Below are positions 24,004 to 33,198 of a stretch of DNA of 64,000 bases, piece by piece. Source of the DNA: an uncultured beta proteobacterium (GTDB taxonomy: Bacteria; Pseudomonadota; Gammaproteobacteria; Burkholderiales; SG8-39); the NCBI GenBank assembly GCA_903859155.1, contig CAIOLO010000037.1, forward strand, positions 1 through 64,000, given 5' to 3'. The notes beneath the pieces are model-generated. The model searched no databases, was not told the origin of the DNA, and saw nothing but the letters and a program-made list of their open reading frames with translations. Numbering within the stretch: the first letter of the stretch is position 1; every line of letters starts with the position of its first letter. The position numbers and the translations under genes were made by a program.

Positions 24004-24966
24004 TTATTCAGGCTGAAAGTTTGTCGTCTTGACAAGACGCGACCAGCGTATGTTCTCTTCCTGCTGGAAATTTTGAAGAGATGCTGCCGTGCCTGCGCCC
24101 TCAATCACCGGCCCAAGCTCTGTCAATTTCTTCGCAGTCTCGGGTTCCTTCAGAATGCGATCGACGTCTCGGTTCACTTTCTGAACGATCGCAGGCGGGG
24201 TACTGGCCGGCGCGTACACCATGTACCAGCCTACGTACTCGAAATCGGAATACAGGGTCTTGAGCGGGGGCACGTTCTCGAATCCCGGCACCGGTGTGGC
24301 CGATGTCACCGCTATCGCACGCAGTTTCCCTGCTTTGGCTTGCGCCATGGTCGCGGTGGCCGCCTGCAGCGCCGCCTGCGTCTGATTTGCGATGGTCGCG
24401 GTAATCCCCGCTGCCGGCCCGCTGTGCGGCACGTGGATCATCTGGGTTCCGGACAGTGCCATGAAGTATTCGAGCATCATGCCGCCGATGTTGCGTGGAC
24501 CTTCCGTTGCAATCGCGACTTTTCCGGGATTGGCCTTCAAATACGCGATGAACTCACTGAGATTGCTAACCGGAAGGCCGGGATTGACCGTCAGCATGAA
24601 TGGCGCCTTCCCTATGAACGCGACCGGCACAAGTTGCTTCATCGGGTCATACGGAAGCACCTTGAAGGTAAATGCGTTGAGCAGCACACCCGTAGTACCC
24701 ACAAGTAGCGTGTAGCCATCGGGCGCGGACTGCACGGCAGCCATGACCCCCGGAATGCTGGCGCCACCGGGGCGATTCTCGACCACCACGGCCTGGCCCC
24801 AGGAATTGGATAGCCGTTCGCCAATCAGGCGCGCCATGATGTCGGGGCCCGAACCGGGTGGCAGCGCAACGATGATCTTCACTGGCTTCGTGGGCCAGGA
24901 CTGCGCGCTGCATACCGACACAGCAAGTGAAAACGTCAGCAGGCCGATTGCGCGAAGTAGTCTCAT
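24004..24966 (-). CDS. Bug-family (TctC) substrate-binding protein
   Basis: 320 residues on the opposite strand from the neighbouring receptors. Signal peptide to SVCSAQSWPTKPVKIIVALP; motifs VVVENRPGGASIPGVMAAVQ, APDGYTLLVGTTGVLLNAF and HVPHSGPAAGITATIA, where the usual VPYKG is VPHSG, a divergent ligand-loop variant. Strong AAAGGAGG 6 nt before ATG 24966. Convergent with the 22809 receptor gene across a 217-bp spacer that shows no clear terminator. Confidence 0.93.
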   Translation of the reverse strand: MRLLRAIGLLTFSLAVSVCSAQSWPTKPVKIIVALPPGSGPDIMARLIGERLSNSWGQAVVVENRPGGASIPGVMAAVQSAPDGYTLLVGTTGVLLNAFTFKVLPYDPMKQLVPVAFIGKAPFMLTVNPGLPVSNLSEFIAYLKANPGKVAIATEGPRNIGGMMLEYFMALSGTQMIHVPHSGPAAGITATIANQTQAALQAATATMAQAKAGKLRAIAVTSATPVPGFENVPPLKTLYSDFEYVGWYMVYAPASTPPAIVQKVNRDVDRILKEPETAKKLTELGPVIEGAGTAASLQNFQQEENIRWSRLVKTTNFQPE

Positions 24967-25507
24967 ACTGAATCCTCCTTTAATTTACGCGGTTTGGTAA
25001 GCGGTGATTTTCCAACCAGGCTGGTCCCGCCAAAGCGAACAATATGAGCAGTCGCAGAGGAGTCAACATCGCCACTCTCCCAGATTGGAACGAGACGCGC
25101 CGGGGATCAAATTCGCTCGGGGCACTAACGCGCCTCAACCACTATTGCGGCAATCTTAACATCTGCAGTCGCTTTCCCTTTTCACCGTGATCGCAATCCG
25201 GCCGGGCGCCGAATGCAGGGTGGCCTGGGAAAGCCGACCTCACCGCTTCGGCAGAGGCGCAGATCGTGCATCCTTCTATTTAAATAGACCATTATTGTTA
25301 TTAAATAATTAATTTTATGTACGCCAAATGGTACTTTTAACTATGTTATTTTCCAAATTATGCTGACCTGCACCTGGCTCGCCGGGCAGTTCTTGCGTGC
25401 GCGCGAGGGCACGCCACCCCGTGAGACCGCCACGCGGCCGCTTGCATGGCAGCCACTGGCGCTTGCTGGGATAATCGCGCCCTTGGTTTTGAAATTTTCC
25501 GCATCGC
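24967..25507. other. 541-bp divergent intergenic region
   Basis: It lies between a Bug receptor (minus) and an FAD monooxygenase (plus). About 25272-25365 is strongly AT-rich in an otherwise GC-rich window and is the likely promoter zone for the monooxygenase. I see no complete gene, repeat or recognised operator; short frames at the right end are overlaps of the monooxygenase region. Confidence 0.5.
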
Positions 25508-27124
25508 ATGACTGAAATTCCCGTTCTTATCGTCGGCGGCGGTCCGGTCGGTCTGGCGCTCGCCGCGGATCTTGGCTGGCGCGGCATCGACTGCATGCTG
25601 GTCGAGCAGACCGACGGGCGCATCCACACGCCCAAGATGAATGAGGTCAATACCCGGACCATGGAGTTTTGCCGGCGCTGGGGCATTGCCGAGCGGGTGA
25701 TGAATTGCCCCTTCCCCGCCGATCAACCGATGGACGTGGTGTTTGTCACCACCATGGGCGGCTACGAACTGGCGCGCATGCCGCGTCCGTCGCGCAACCA
25801 GAGCAAGGCCGGACCGCACAGTCCGATGAACATGCAGGCCTGCTCACAGACCTGGTTCGATCCGCTGCTGCTGGATCTGGCGCGCTCCTTTGCCGGGGTG
25901 ACGATGCGGCACCGCTGCCGCATGGAGTCTTTCGAGGCCGATGCCGGCGGCGTCACCGCGCAACTTTCGCATCTGGACACCGGCCGACAGGAAACCGTGC
26001 GGGCGCGCTACCTCGCCGCCTGCGACGGCGCGGCCAGCCCGGTGCGCAGAAAGCTGGATATTCCGCTGCTGGGCAACATGGAACTCAGTCGCCCCCTGCA
26101 CATGTTTTTCAGGACGCCGGACCTTTACGGCCAGCTTGGCATCGAGCGCGGGACCTTTTACCTGGCTTTCGACCGCAACGGCCTGTGGGCCAATATCCGC
26201 GTCATTGATCCGCACGCCGGACTGTGGCGCCTGATGGTGCTCGATACGCCACCGGATTTCGATGCGAACAAAATCGATTGCGATGCCTGGCTGCGGCGCG
26301 CCATAGGCCGTCCGTTGAAGGTGGAATGGGTGGGCCACAGTGTGTGGGTGCGCCGCGGCGTGGTCGCCGGGCGTTATTCCGAAGGACGGGTGCACCTGCT
26401 GGGCGACGCCGTCCACCAAGTCTCCCCCACAGGTGCACTGGGCATGAACACCGGCATCGCCGATGCGGTCGACCTGGCCTGGAAACTGGAGGCCGCGGAG
26501 AAAGGCTGGGGAGGCGCGCAACTGCTGGCGAGCTACGATGCCGAAAGACGCCCCGCCGGGGAACGCAACGTCAGGCAGGCGACCGAGTTCTATCAGGGAC
26601 ATCTCGCATTCGAGCAGGGCAACGCGAGCATCGAGGACGACACCGCCGAAGGCGCCGCAGTGCGCGCGCGGCTCAGTTCACAGCTCACCGACGGCGTGGG
26701 ACGCATGTTCCGAACGCTTGGCGTGCAGCTGGGCTGCCGCTACGAGGGATCTGCCGTCTGCGTTCCCGATGGCACACCCGCGCCTCCCGATGATGCGGGT
26801 GAATACCTCCCCACGGCGCGACCGGGCTCGCGCGCACCGCACGCCTGGCTTGCCGAGGGCCGCTCGACACTCGACCTGTATGGCCGCGGCTTCACGCTGC
26901 TGCGCCTGGGCGAAGACGCCCCGGACGAAGCTGCGCTTGCGGCTGCCGCGAAAGCGCGCGCCATGCCGTTGTCAGTCGTCGACATTGCCAAACCCGACAT
27001 CGCGGCGCTCTACGAAAAAAAACTGGTTCTGGTGCGCCCGGACGGCCATGTAGCCTGGCGCGGCGATGCCCTGCCCGGCGACGCGTTGGCCCTGGTCGAC
27101 CGCGTGCGCGGGGCCGGTGCATGA
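25508..27124 (+). CDS. FAD-dependent aromatic-ring-type monooxygenase (MhpA/PheA family)
   Basis: 538 residues. N-terminal FAD motif VLIVGGGPVGLALAADLGWR (GxGxxG), central substrate-binding part, and the second FAD motif GDAVHQVSPTGALGMNTGIA followed by DLAWKL, typical of class A flavoprotein hydroxylases acting on phenolic or 3-(3-hydroxyphenyl)propionate-like substrates. A C-terminal thioredoxin-like extension (from ~400; LYGRGFTLLRLG) matches the long members of the family. No signal peptide, so cytoplasmic and NAD(P)H-dependent. The second FAD gene starts 24 bp later; the two probably act in sequence. Confidence 0.9.
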   Translation: MTEIPVLIVGGGPVGLALAADLGWRGIDCMLVEQTDGRIHTPKMNEVNTRTMEFCRRWGIAERVMNCPFPADQPMDVVFVTTMGGYELARMPRPSRNQSKAGPHSPMNMQACSQTWFDPLLLDLARSFAGVTMRHRCRMESFEADAGGVTAQLSHLDTGRQETVRARYLAACDGAASPVRRKLDIPLLGNMELSRPLHMFFRTPDLYGQLGIERGTFYLAFDRNGLWANIRVIDPHAGLWRLMVLDTPPDFDANKIDCDAWLRRAIGRPLKVEWVGHSVWVRRGVVAGRYSEGRVHLLGDAVHQVSPTGALGMNTGIADAVDLAWKLEAAEKGWGGAQLLASYDAERRPAGERNVRQATEFYQGHLAFEQGNASIEDDTAEGAAVRARLSSQLTDGVGRMFRTLGVQLGCRYEGSAVCVPDGTPAPPDDAGEYLPTARPGSRAPHAWLAEGRSTLDLYGRGFTLLRLGEDAPDEAALAAAAKARAMPLSVVDIAKPDIAALYEKKLVLVRPDGHVAWRGDALPGDALALVDRVRGAGA

Positions 27125-27148
27125 GCCCAATTCACGGCAGAATGCGCC

Positions 27149-28579
27149 ATGCAGAAGTTTGATGTCATTGCCGTCGGCGGCGGATTTGCCGGTTTGATCG
27201 CGGCGAACCGCTGCGCGCAGTTGGGCCTGCGCACTGCGATACTTGAAAAAGAGACGGCCGGGCGCGCCTTGAACAATTCGCGCTACACCACCGGCATCGC
27301 GCACATCCTGTTCCAGGACATGCGCCTGCCCGGTGAGCATTTGCTCGCCATCATCAACAAGGGCACGGAAGGCGAAGCCGACCAGGCGCTGGCAAAGGCG
27401 TTTGCCGACAATTCGCGCCGCGCCATCGACTGGCTGGTCAGCGAAGGCTGCCGCACCATCATGGTCAATGCACCCACCGGCAAGAGCATCATGCTGGCCC
27501 CACCACGGCGGTTCCGGCAGGGACTGGACTGGGAGTGGCGCGGCGCGGATTTTCTGTTGCGCAAGCTGGAAGCCAATTTCCTGAATCGCGGCGGGCAATT
27601 CATCCGCGGCGCCGACGCCAGGACACTCACGCTGGTGGACCGGGCCTGTGTCGGCATCGATGCCGGAGTCGGCGGCAAGCCGGAACATTTCGCGGCCAAG
27701 GCGGTGGTGATCGCCGACGGCGGCTTCAGCTCCAACATCGACATGATCCGCCGCTACATCACCCCGCGCGCCGACCGATTGCTGATTCGCGCCGCCGGCA
27801 CGGCGATGGGAGACGGCCTGCGCATGGCGGAGGCCGCGGGCGCGCAGTTGCGCGGCTTTGGCGCCTTCTACGGCCATCCGGTGCACCGCGACGCATTCAC
27901 GCGTCCAGGTGAGCGCCTGTTGTGGCCCTTCCCGATGATCGATCCCCTGACCCAGGCCGGTCTGGTGGTCGGGCCCGACGGCCGGCGCGTGGCCGACGAA
28001 GGTCGCGGTGGCATCGTGCTCGCCAATCTTCTCGCGCAGCTGGATGATCCTCTGTCAACCACCCTGGTGTTTGACGACGTGCTGTGGAATACGGTGGCGA
28101 GAAAGGGGCCCACCGCCGGCAATCCCATGGTGGTATCCGCCGGCGCGACACTGCACAAGGCCGACGACCTGAAATCGCTGGCCGCACTGGCGGGAATTCC
28201 GGCCGATGGCCTGGCGGCAACCGTCGCCGAATTCAACGCAGCGATCGCGAACGGAACCACCGGTTCGCTGCATCCGCCGCGCAGCATGTCGCCGCTGGCA
28301 GCGCTACCGGTGGCGCACCCCCCCTACTACGCCATGCCCCTGTGCAGCGGCATCACCGCGACCATGGGTGGCATTGCCATAGATACCGATTGCCGCGCGT
28401 TGCGCGCCGACGGGAGCGCCATCGCCGGCTTGTATGCGGCGGGTTCCACCGTGGCAGGCCTTGAAGGCGGCACGCAGATGGCCTACATGGGCGGTCTGTC
28501 CAAGGCATTCATTCTCGGGCTGCTGGCCGCGGAGGGCATTGCGCGCCAGGTTGGTGCTATGGCAAAGGCAAGCACTTGA
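27149..28579 (+). CDS. FAD-dependent oxidoreductase, fumarate-reductase/ketosteroid-dehydrogenase-like
   Basis: 476 residues. FAD-binding VIAVGGGFAGLIAANRCAQL with the ribose-binding Glu in AILEKET; a middle cap domain; and the C-terminal FAD segment with IAGLYAAGSTVAGLEGGTQM then AYMGGLSKAF. This is the FAD_binding_2 superfamily (fumarate reductase flavoprotein, tricarballylate dehydrogenase, 3-ketosteroid dehydrogenase). No heme or flavin-attachment domain is fused, and no signal peptide. It follows the monooxygenase gene by 24 bp, so both probably belong to one degradation pathway. No Shine-Dalgarno is evident before ATG 27149. Confidence 0.88.
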   Translation: MQKFDVIAVGGGFAGLIAANRCAQLGLRTAILEKETAGRALNNSRYTTGIAHILFQDMRLPGEHLLAIINKGTEGEADQALAKAFADNSRRAIDWLVSEGCRTIMVNAPTGKSIMLAPPRRFRQGLDWEWRGADFLLRKLEANFLNRGGQFIRGADARTLTLVDRACVGIDAGVGGKPEHFAAKAVVIADGGFSSNIDMIRRYITPRADRLLIRAAGTAMGDGLRMAEAAGAQLRGFGAFYGHPVHRDAFTRPGERLLWPFPMIDPLTQAGLVVGPDGRRVADEGRGGIVLANLLAQLDDPLSTTLVFDDVLWNTVARKGPTAGNPMVVSAGATLHKADDLKSLAALAGIPADGLAATVAEFNAAIANGTTGSLHPPRSMSPLAALPVAHPPYYAMPLCSGITATMGGIAIDTDCRALRADGSAIAGLYAAGSTVAGLEGGTQMAYMGGLSKAFILGLLAAEGIARQVGAMAKAST

Positions 28580-28649
28580 TCGTGGCTGCGCCCGGCACGC
28601 CCGGACAGCGAATTCCGATCGGGCTGTTCCCGCATGCGCGCCATGGGGT

Positions 28650-30689
28650 TCAAACCTTGTTGGAGTAAAGCCAGCACGCCACCTGGCGCGTCGGCGAGAG
28701 TTGCGAAACGCCGGGATAGGTCGCGCGGCATTCCGGCCGCGCCTCGCGGCAGCGCGGATGGAAGTGACATCCCGCCGGTGGATTCACCGGCGAAGGCAAC
28801 TCGCCTTCCAGTTTGATGACGGCGCGCCCGCTGTCGGCTTCGATGCTGGGCACCGCCGACAGCAAAGCCTGGGTATAGGGATGTCTGGGCGAGCCCAGGA
28901 CCTCGCCGGCGCTGCCGCGCTCGACGATGCGCCCCAGGTACATCACCGCCACCTCGTGCGCCAGGTACTCCACCACGGCGATGTTATGGGTGATGAACAG
29001 GTAGGCCAGACCCAGTTCACGCTGCAGCCTGGCCAGCAGGTTGAGGATCTGCGCCTGCACCGAAACATCCAGCGCGCTGGTGGGTTCGTCGCAGATGATC
29101 AGGCGCGGTTCGACCGCCAGCGCGCGCGCGATGGCGATGCGCTGGCGCTGCCCGCCCGAGAACTCGTGCGGGTAGCGCGCCAGCGCCGCCTGCGGCAGGC
29201 CGACCTGGTCCAGCAGTTCGTTCAGGCGGCGTTGCAGCGAGGCTTTTCCCGCGTACAAGCCGAGCGCGCTCATGCCTTCACTGAGAATTTCCTCAACGCG
29301 CATGCGCGGATTGAGCGAGGCGTAGGGATCCTGGAAGATGATCTGAAATTCGCGCCGCCGCTTGCGCAGGGCCTCGCCGCGCAACCGGGTCAGATCGACC
29401 CGGTCGAACACCACCTCACCCGCGGTCGGACGGATCAACTGCAGAATGGCCTTGCCCACGGTGGTCTTGCCGCAGCCGGATTCACCCACCAGCGCCAGCG
29501 TTTTTCCCGCCGCGACCTCCAGCGACACACCGTCAACGGCCTTGACATGGCCGACAACGCTCTTGAATACGCCCTTGCGGATGGGAAAGTGCACCTTGAG
29601 ATCGCGGACGCTGAGCAGGATCGCGGCACCGCCCGGGGCGGCCGTCAGGGCATCTGCCGGGTTCGCCTTCACGGCGCCAGCGCCTTCGGAAGCGGGAGCC
29701 GAGTCCGCCCGGCTGCCCTTGAGCTTGTCCTCCACCCAATGGCAGCGGACCTTGTGCTCCCCGCCAAGCGCAGTCCACCCCGGCGATTCCTCGCGGCAGC
29801 GCGCATGCACGAAGTCGCAGCGATCGGCAAAGCGGCAGCCGTGAAACGCACTGTTCAGCGGCGGCACCTGCCCGGGGATGACCGCAAGCTCCGCGCCGCG
29901 CCGCGCCGCACCCGGAAGGGATTCGAACAGCTTTCTGGAATACGGATGCTGAGCTCGGGAAAAGAATGCCTCGCGACTGGCAATCTCGACGATCTCGCCC
30001 GCGTACATCACCGCGACGCGCTGCGCCATGCCGGCGACGATGCCCAGATCGTGGGTGATGAGAAGGATCGCCATGCCGCGCTCGACCTGCAGCTTTTTCA
30101 GCAGATCGAGCACCTGTGCCTGTATGGTCACATCCAGCGCCGTGGTCGGCTCGTCGGCCACCAGGATCTCGGGTTCGGCGGCAAGCGCCATGGCAATCAT
30201 CACCCGCTGCTTCAGGCCGCCGGATAACTGGAAGGGATATTCGCCGATGCGGCGCTGGGCATCGGGCACGCCCACCGCATCGAGCAGGCTGATCGCGCGC
30301 GTGCGCGCAGGCCCGCCGGAGAGGTTCAGGTGGCGTTCGAGGACTTCTTCGATCTGCCTGCCCACGGTCATCACCGCATTGAGGCTGGTTGCCGGTTCCT
30401 GGAAAATCATGGCGATGCGCCGCCCGCGCACATCGCGCATCGCCGCCTCGGGCAAAGCCAGCAGGTCCTCGCCGTTGACGCGCACCGCGCCCGAAGCGAT
30501 GCGGCCGGCCTCGGGCAGCAGGCGCATGATCGACAGTGCCGTCATCGACTTGCCGCATCCGGATTCACCCACCAGCGCGAATGTCTCGCCGCGACGGATA
30601 TCCAGGGAAATGCCGTCGACTGCGCGCGTCGGCGGACCGTTGCCGTCGATCTCGGTGTGCAGGTTTTCGATTTCGAGAACGGGGGTCAT
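28650..30689 (-). CDS. Peptide-type ABC transporter, fused double ATPase
   Basis: 679 residues holding two complete ABC modules in one chain, equivalent to fused DppD-DppF/OppD-OppF (as in YejF and GsiA). Module 1 (about 1-260): Walker A VGESGCGKSMTALS, signature LSGGLKQR, Walker B ILVADEPTTALD, and a C-terminal oligopeptide tail with CRFADRCDFVHARC. Module 2 (about 330-660): GESGCGKTTVG, FSGGQRQR, LIICDEPTSALD and CHFHPRCREARPEC. The Cys clusters are typical of OppD/F-type tails. ATG 30689 is chosen because the ABC fold begins there (MTPVLEIENLHTEIDG). Last gene of the four-gene importer; it begins 100 bp after the permease stop. Confidence 0.94.
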   Translation of the reverse strand: MTPVLEIENLHTEIDGNGPPTRAVDGISLDIRRGETFALVGESGCGKSMTALSIMRLLPEAGRIASGAVRVNGEDLLALPEAAMRDVRGRRIAMIFQEPATSLNAVMTVGRQIEEVLERHLNLSGGPARTRAISLLDAVGVPDAQRRIGEYPFQLSGGLKQRVMIAMALAAEPEILVADEPTTALDVTIQAQVLDLLKKLQVERGMAILLITHDLGIVAGMAQRVAVMYAGEIVEIASREAFFSRAQHPYSRKLFESLPGAARRGAELAVIPGQVPPLNSAFHGCRFADRCDFVHARCREESPGWTALGGEHKVRCHWVEDKLKGSRADSAPASEGAGAVKANPADALTAAPGGAAILLSVRDLKVHFPIRKGVFKSVVGHVKAVDGVSLEVAAGKTLALVGESGCGKTTVGKAILQLIRPTAGEVVFDRVDLTRLRGEALRKRRREFQIIFQDPYASLNPRMRVEEILSEGMSALGLYAGKASLQRRLNELLDQVGLPQAALARYPHEFSGGQRQRIAIARALAVEPRLIICDEPTSALDVSVQAQILNLLARLQRELGLAYLFITHNIAVVEYLAHEVAVMYLGRIVERGSAGEVLGSPRHPYTQALLSAVPSIEADSGRAVIKLEGELPSPVNPPAGCHFHPRCREARPECRATYPGVSQLSPTRQVACWLYSNKV

Positions 30690-30789
30690 TTTTCTTCGCT
30701 GCTCATGGGCACTGGAATGGGCGCGGCGCGGCGCGGAAAAACCGGCTCGCGGGCGCGAGGCGGAATGCTTGAGGACGAGCATGCGGGTT

Positions 30790-32211
30790 TCATTTGCCGG
30801 CAACCCTGACCCGGGGGTCAAAGGCATCGCGCACCGCGTCGGCGAACAGATTCGCCGCCAGCACCAGCACGAACATGAAGACAAAAGCGGCCGCCAGCGA
30901 CCACCACACCATCGGTTCGCGCCCCATTTCCAGGCGCGCCGCGTTGATCATGGTGCCAAAGCTGGTCATGGACGGATCGACACCCACACCAACGTAGGAG
31001 AGCACCGCCTCGGCGAGCACCAGTCCGGAAAAATCGAGCACCAGCGAGATCAGCACCACGTGCATGACATTGGGCAGGATGTGGCGCGACAGGATGCGGC
31101 TGTGGCCGACGCCGAATGCCTGGGCCGCCTGCACGTATTCGAATTCCCGCAGCTTGAGTACTTCGCCGCGCAACAGGCGCGCCAGGCCAGTCCAGCTGGT
31201 CAGTCCGAGGATGATGCAAAGAAACAGCAAGCGCAGGTCGGCGCGCTGCACGGCGGTCGGAAAAAGTTCCGGGTGTGTGTCGATATACACCTGCATGAGG
31301 AGCACTGAAGCCGCGATCAACAGCACCCCGGGAATGGAATTGAGCGTGGTGTAGACGTACTGCACCACGTCGTCAACCCAGCCGCGGAAGTAGCCCGCAG
31401 TCACTCCCGCGACCACGGCTAGGGGCATCAGCACCAGCGTCGTCAGTGTGCCGATGACCAGCCCGGTGCGCACGCTCTTCAACGCCAGGAACAATACGTC
31501 CTGCCCCACCTTGTCGGTGCCCAGAACGTGATACTTGGTGCACCAGGCCAGCACCGGGCCGGCAATGGCGCACAGCACTCCCAATGCGATCAACACCGCG
31601 CGCCAGGGCGTGCGGGTTTCGCCGCGCCAGATGCGCTGCAGGACCTCCCCGGCGCCGGACGAGGTCCCGCGTGCCATGCCGGCGGCAAGCACACCGGCAA
31701 GCCCCCACCAGAGCAGTGCGGCCAGCGCAAATCCCTGCAGGCCGCTCACCACAATGTCGCGCTCCCGCCCGGCTTCATTGCCAAGGTGCGCGCCGCCATA
31801 TTGCAGCCGCGGAAATTCGCGCCTCTGTGTACCGGGTGCGCCCTGTTCGCCCGGCACCTCGACGGTTTCCCGGGCATAGGCGCGCGTATCAAAAGGCGCC
31901 GAATAGGTCCGTTCCTGGCGTTGGCGCAACGGTGCGGCCAGGGCATCCAGCACCGACAGCACTTCGACCGAATACACGGGCCTTCCCTGCGCGTCCCCCT
32001 GATCCAGCGTCGGACGGTAATGCAGTGAATCGAGCAGGCCTACCAGGGCAAACGCGCCAAGGACCACCAGCGCCGCCATGCCTGAAGGGCTCTCGGTGAC
32101 ACGCATCCAGGTGGCCAGCATGTGCGCCCTGCGGCTGACGTAATAAAAATAGCCGATGACCACTGCGAGCAGCAGAAATATCAGGGCATCGGTCCAGAGC
32201 ATGACGGGCAT
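30790..32211 (-). CDS. Peptide-type ABC transporter permease (DppC/YejE-like)
   Basis: 473 residues, much longer than a typical DppC (~300). The C-terminal ~260 residues are the permease core with the EAA loop (YVQAAQAFGVGHSRILSRHI) and about five helices. The N-terminal ~210 residues hold extra hydrophobic segments (ALIFLLLAVVIGYFYY, GMAALVVLGAFALVGLLDSL) flanking a hydrophilic loop of ~100 residues, presumably periplasmic. Long N-termini with such insertions occur in YejE-type permeases. Starts 4 bp after the upstream permease stop. Confidence 0.92.
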   Translation of the reverse strand: MPVMLWTDALIFLLLAVVIGYFYYVSRRAHMLATWMRVTESPSGMAALVVLGAFALVGLLDSLHYRPTLDQGDAQGRPVYSVEVLSVLDALAAPLRQRQERTYSAPFDTRAYARETVEVPGEQGAPGTQRREFPRLQYGGAHLGNEAGRERDIVVSGLQGFALAALLWWGLAGVLAAGMARGTSSGAGEVLQRIWRGETRTPWRAVLIALGVLCAIAGPVLAWCTKYHVLGTDKVGQDVLFLALKSVRTGLVIGTLTTLVLMPLAVVAGVTAGYFRGWVDDVVQYVYTTLNSIPGVLLIAASVLLMQVYIDTHPELFPTAVQRADLRLLFLCIILGLTSWTGLARLLRGEVLKLREFEYVQAAQAFGVGHSRILSRHILPNVMHVVLISLVLDFSGLVLAEAVLSYVGVGVDPSMTSFGTMINAARLEMGREPMVWWSLAAAFVFMFVLVLAANLFADAVRDAFDPRVRVAGK

Positions 32212-32215
32212 CGGT

Positions 32216-33193
32216 CTACTCCAGCCTTATCCTGGGATCCACCAGGGTGTAGGAAATATCCGTGAGCAACAGGCCCGCGATGTACAGGACCGACCCCATG
32301 AACACCATGGCACGCACGATGGCGAAGTCCTGCGACTGAATCGCGTCGATGGTGTAACTGCCAAGGCCCGGAATGCCGAAAAAGGACTCCGAGATCAGGC
32401 TGCCCATGAAGAGGGTCGGTATCACCACCACCACGCCGGTCAGGATCGGAATCATCGCGTTCTTGAGCACGTGGCGGAACATCACCATGTTCTCGGTGAG
32501 CCCCTTGGCACGCGCCGTGCGCACGTAATCCTTGCCCATTTCCTCGAGGAAAAAGGTGCGGTACCAGCGCGCCCCGGAACCCACGCCGCCGATCACCCCG
32601 ACCGCCACCGGCAATGCCAGGAATTTGAAGCCGTCAAGACCGCCTGCGTAACCCGAGATTGGCACCAGATTCCATAATTTGGATATCAGGTACTGCCCGC
32701 CGATGATGTAGAACAGGCCCGAGATCGACATCATCGCCACGCACAGCACCACGCCCCAGAAATCCAGGTAGGTGGCGCGAAAAAAAGCCATCAGCAGGGC
32801 GATGGTCACATTGACCAACAGGCCCACCAGGAATACCGGCAGCGCCAGCGCTAAGCTGGGCCACATGCGCGTGGCGATTTCGTGCCCGATGGATCGTCCG
32901 TCATCGGCATTGCCGAAATCGAATACGAACAGGCGTGCGGATTTCTCGAAAAAGATGGTCTCGGTGACGGCGCGCAGGCCATCCATCCTCTGGTTCAGGA
33001 GCAACGGTTTGTCGTAACCGCGCTCGGCCTTCCATTTATCGATGGCCTCCGGCGTGACGCGCTTCACCCCCAGCTGCATCCGCGCAATGTCTTCGGGCGT
33101 GTTGACCACGAAAAACAGCGCAAAGGTCAGCAGATTCACGCCGATCAGAATCGGAATCGCATAAAACACCCGGCGAATGATGTAAGCGAGCAC
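32216..33193 (-). CDS. Peptide-type ABC transporter permease (DppB/YejB-like)
   Basis: 325 residues from GTG 33193 (LAYIIRRVFYAIPILIGVNL, the classic DppB N-terminus). The ABC membrane domain follows with the EAA loop YVRTARAKGLTENMVMFRHV and the terminal SYTLVDPRIRLE. The frame is open upstream but overlaps the substrate-binding-protein gene; the GTG, placed 5 bp after that gene's stop, gives the normal family start. A ~100-residue hydrophilic segment between TM1 and TM2 matches the YejB subgroup. Confidence 0.92.
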   Translation of the reverse strand: MLAYIIRRVFYAIPILIGVNLLTFALFFVVNTPEDIARMQLGVKRVTPEAIDKWKAERGYDKPLLLNQRMDGLRAVTETIFFEKSARLFVFDFGNADDGRSIGHEIATRMWPSLALALPVFLVGLLVNVTIALLMAFFRATYLDFWGVVLCVAMMSISGLFYIIGGQYLISKLWNLVPISGYAGGLDGFKFLALPVAVGVIGGVGSGARWYRTFFLEEMGKDYVRTARAKGLTENMVMFRHVLKNAMIPILTGVVVVIPTLFMGSLISESFFGIPGLGSYTIDAIQSQDFAIVRAMVFMGSVLYIAGLLLTDISYTLVDPRIRLE

Positions 33194-33198
33194 GCGGC

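Noticed and set aside
28434-30227. 597-codon plus-strand frame opposite the fused ABC ATPase
   Set aside because: Antisense shadow of a GC-rich gene; composition is Arg/Gln/His-rich without domains.
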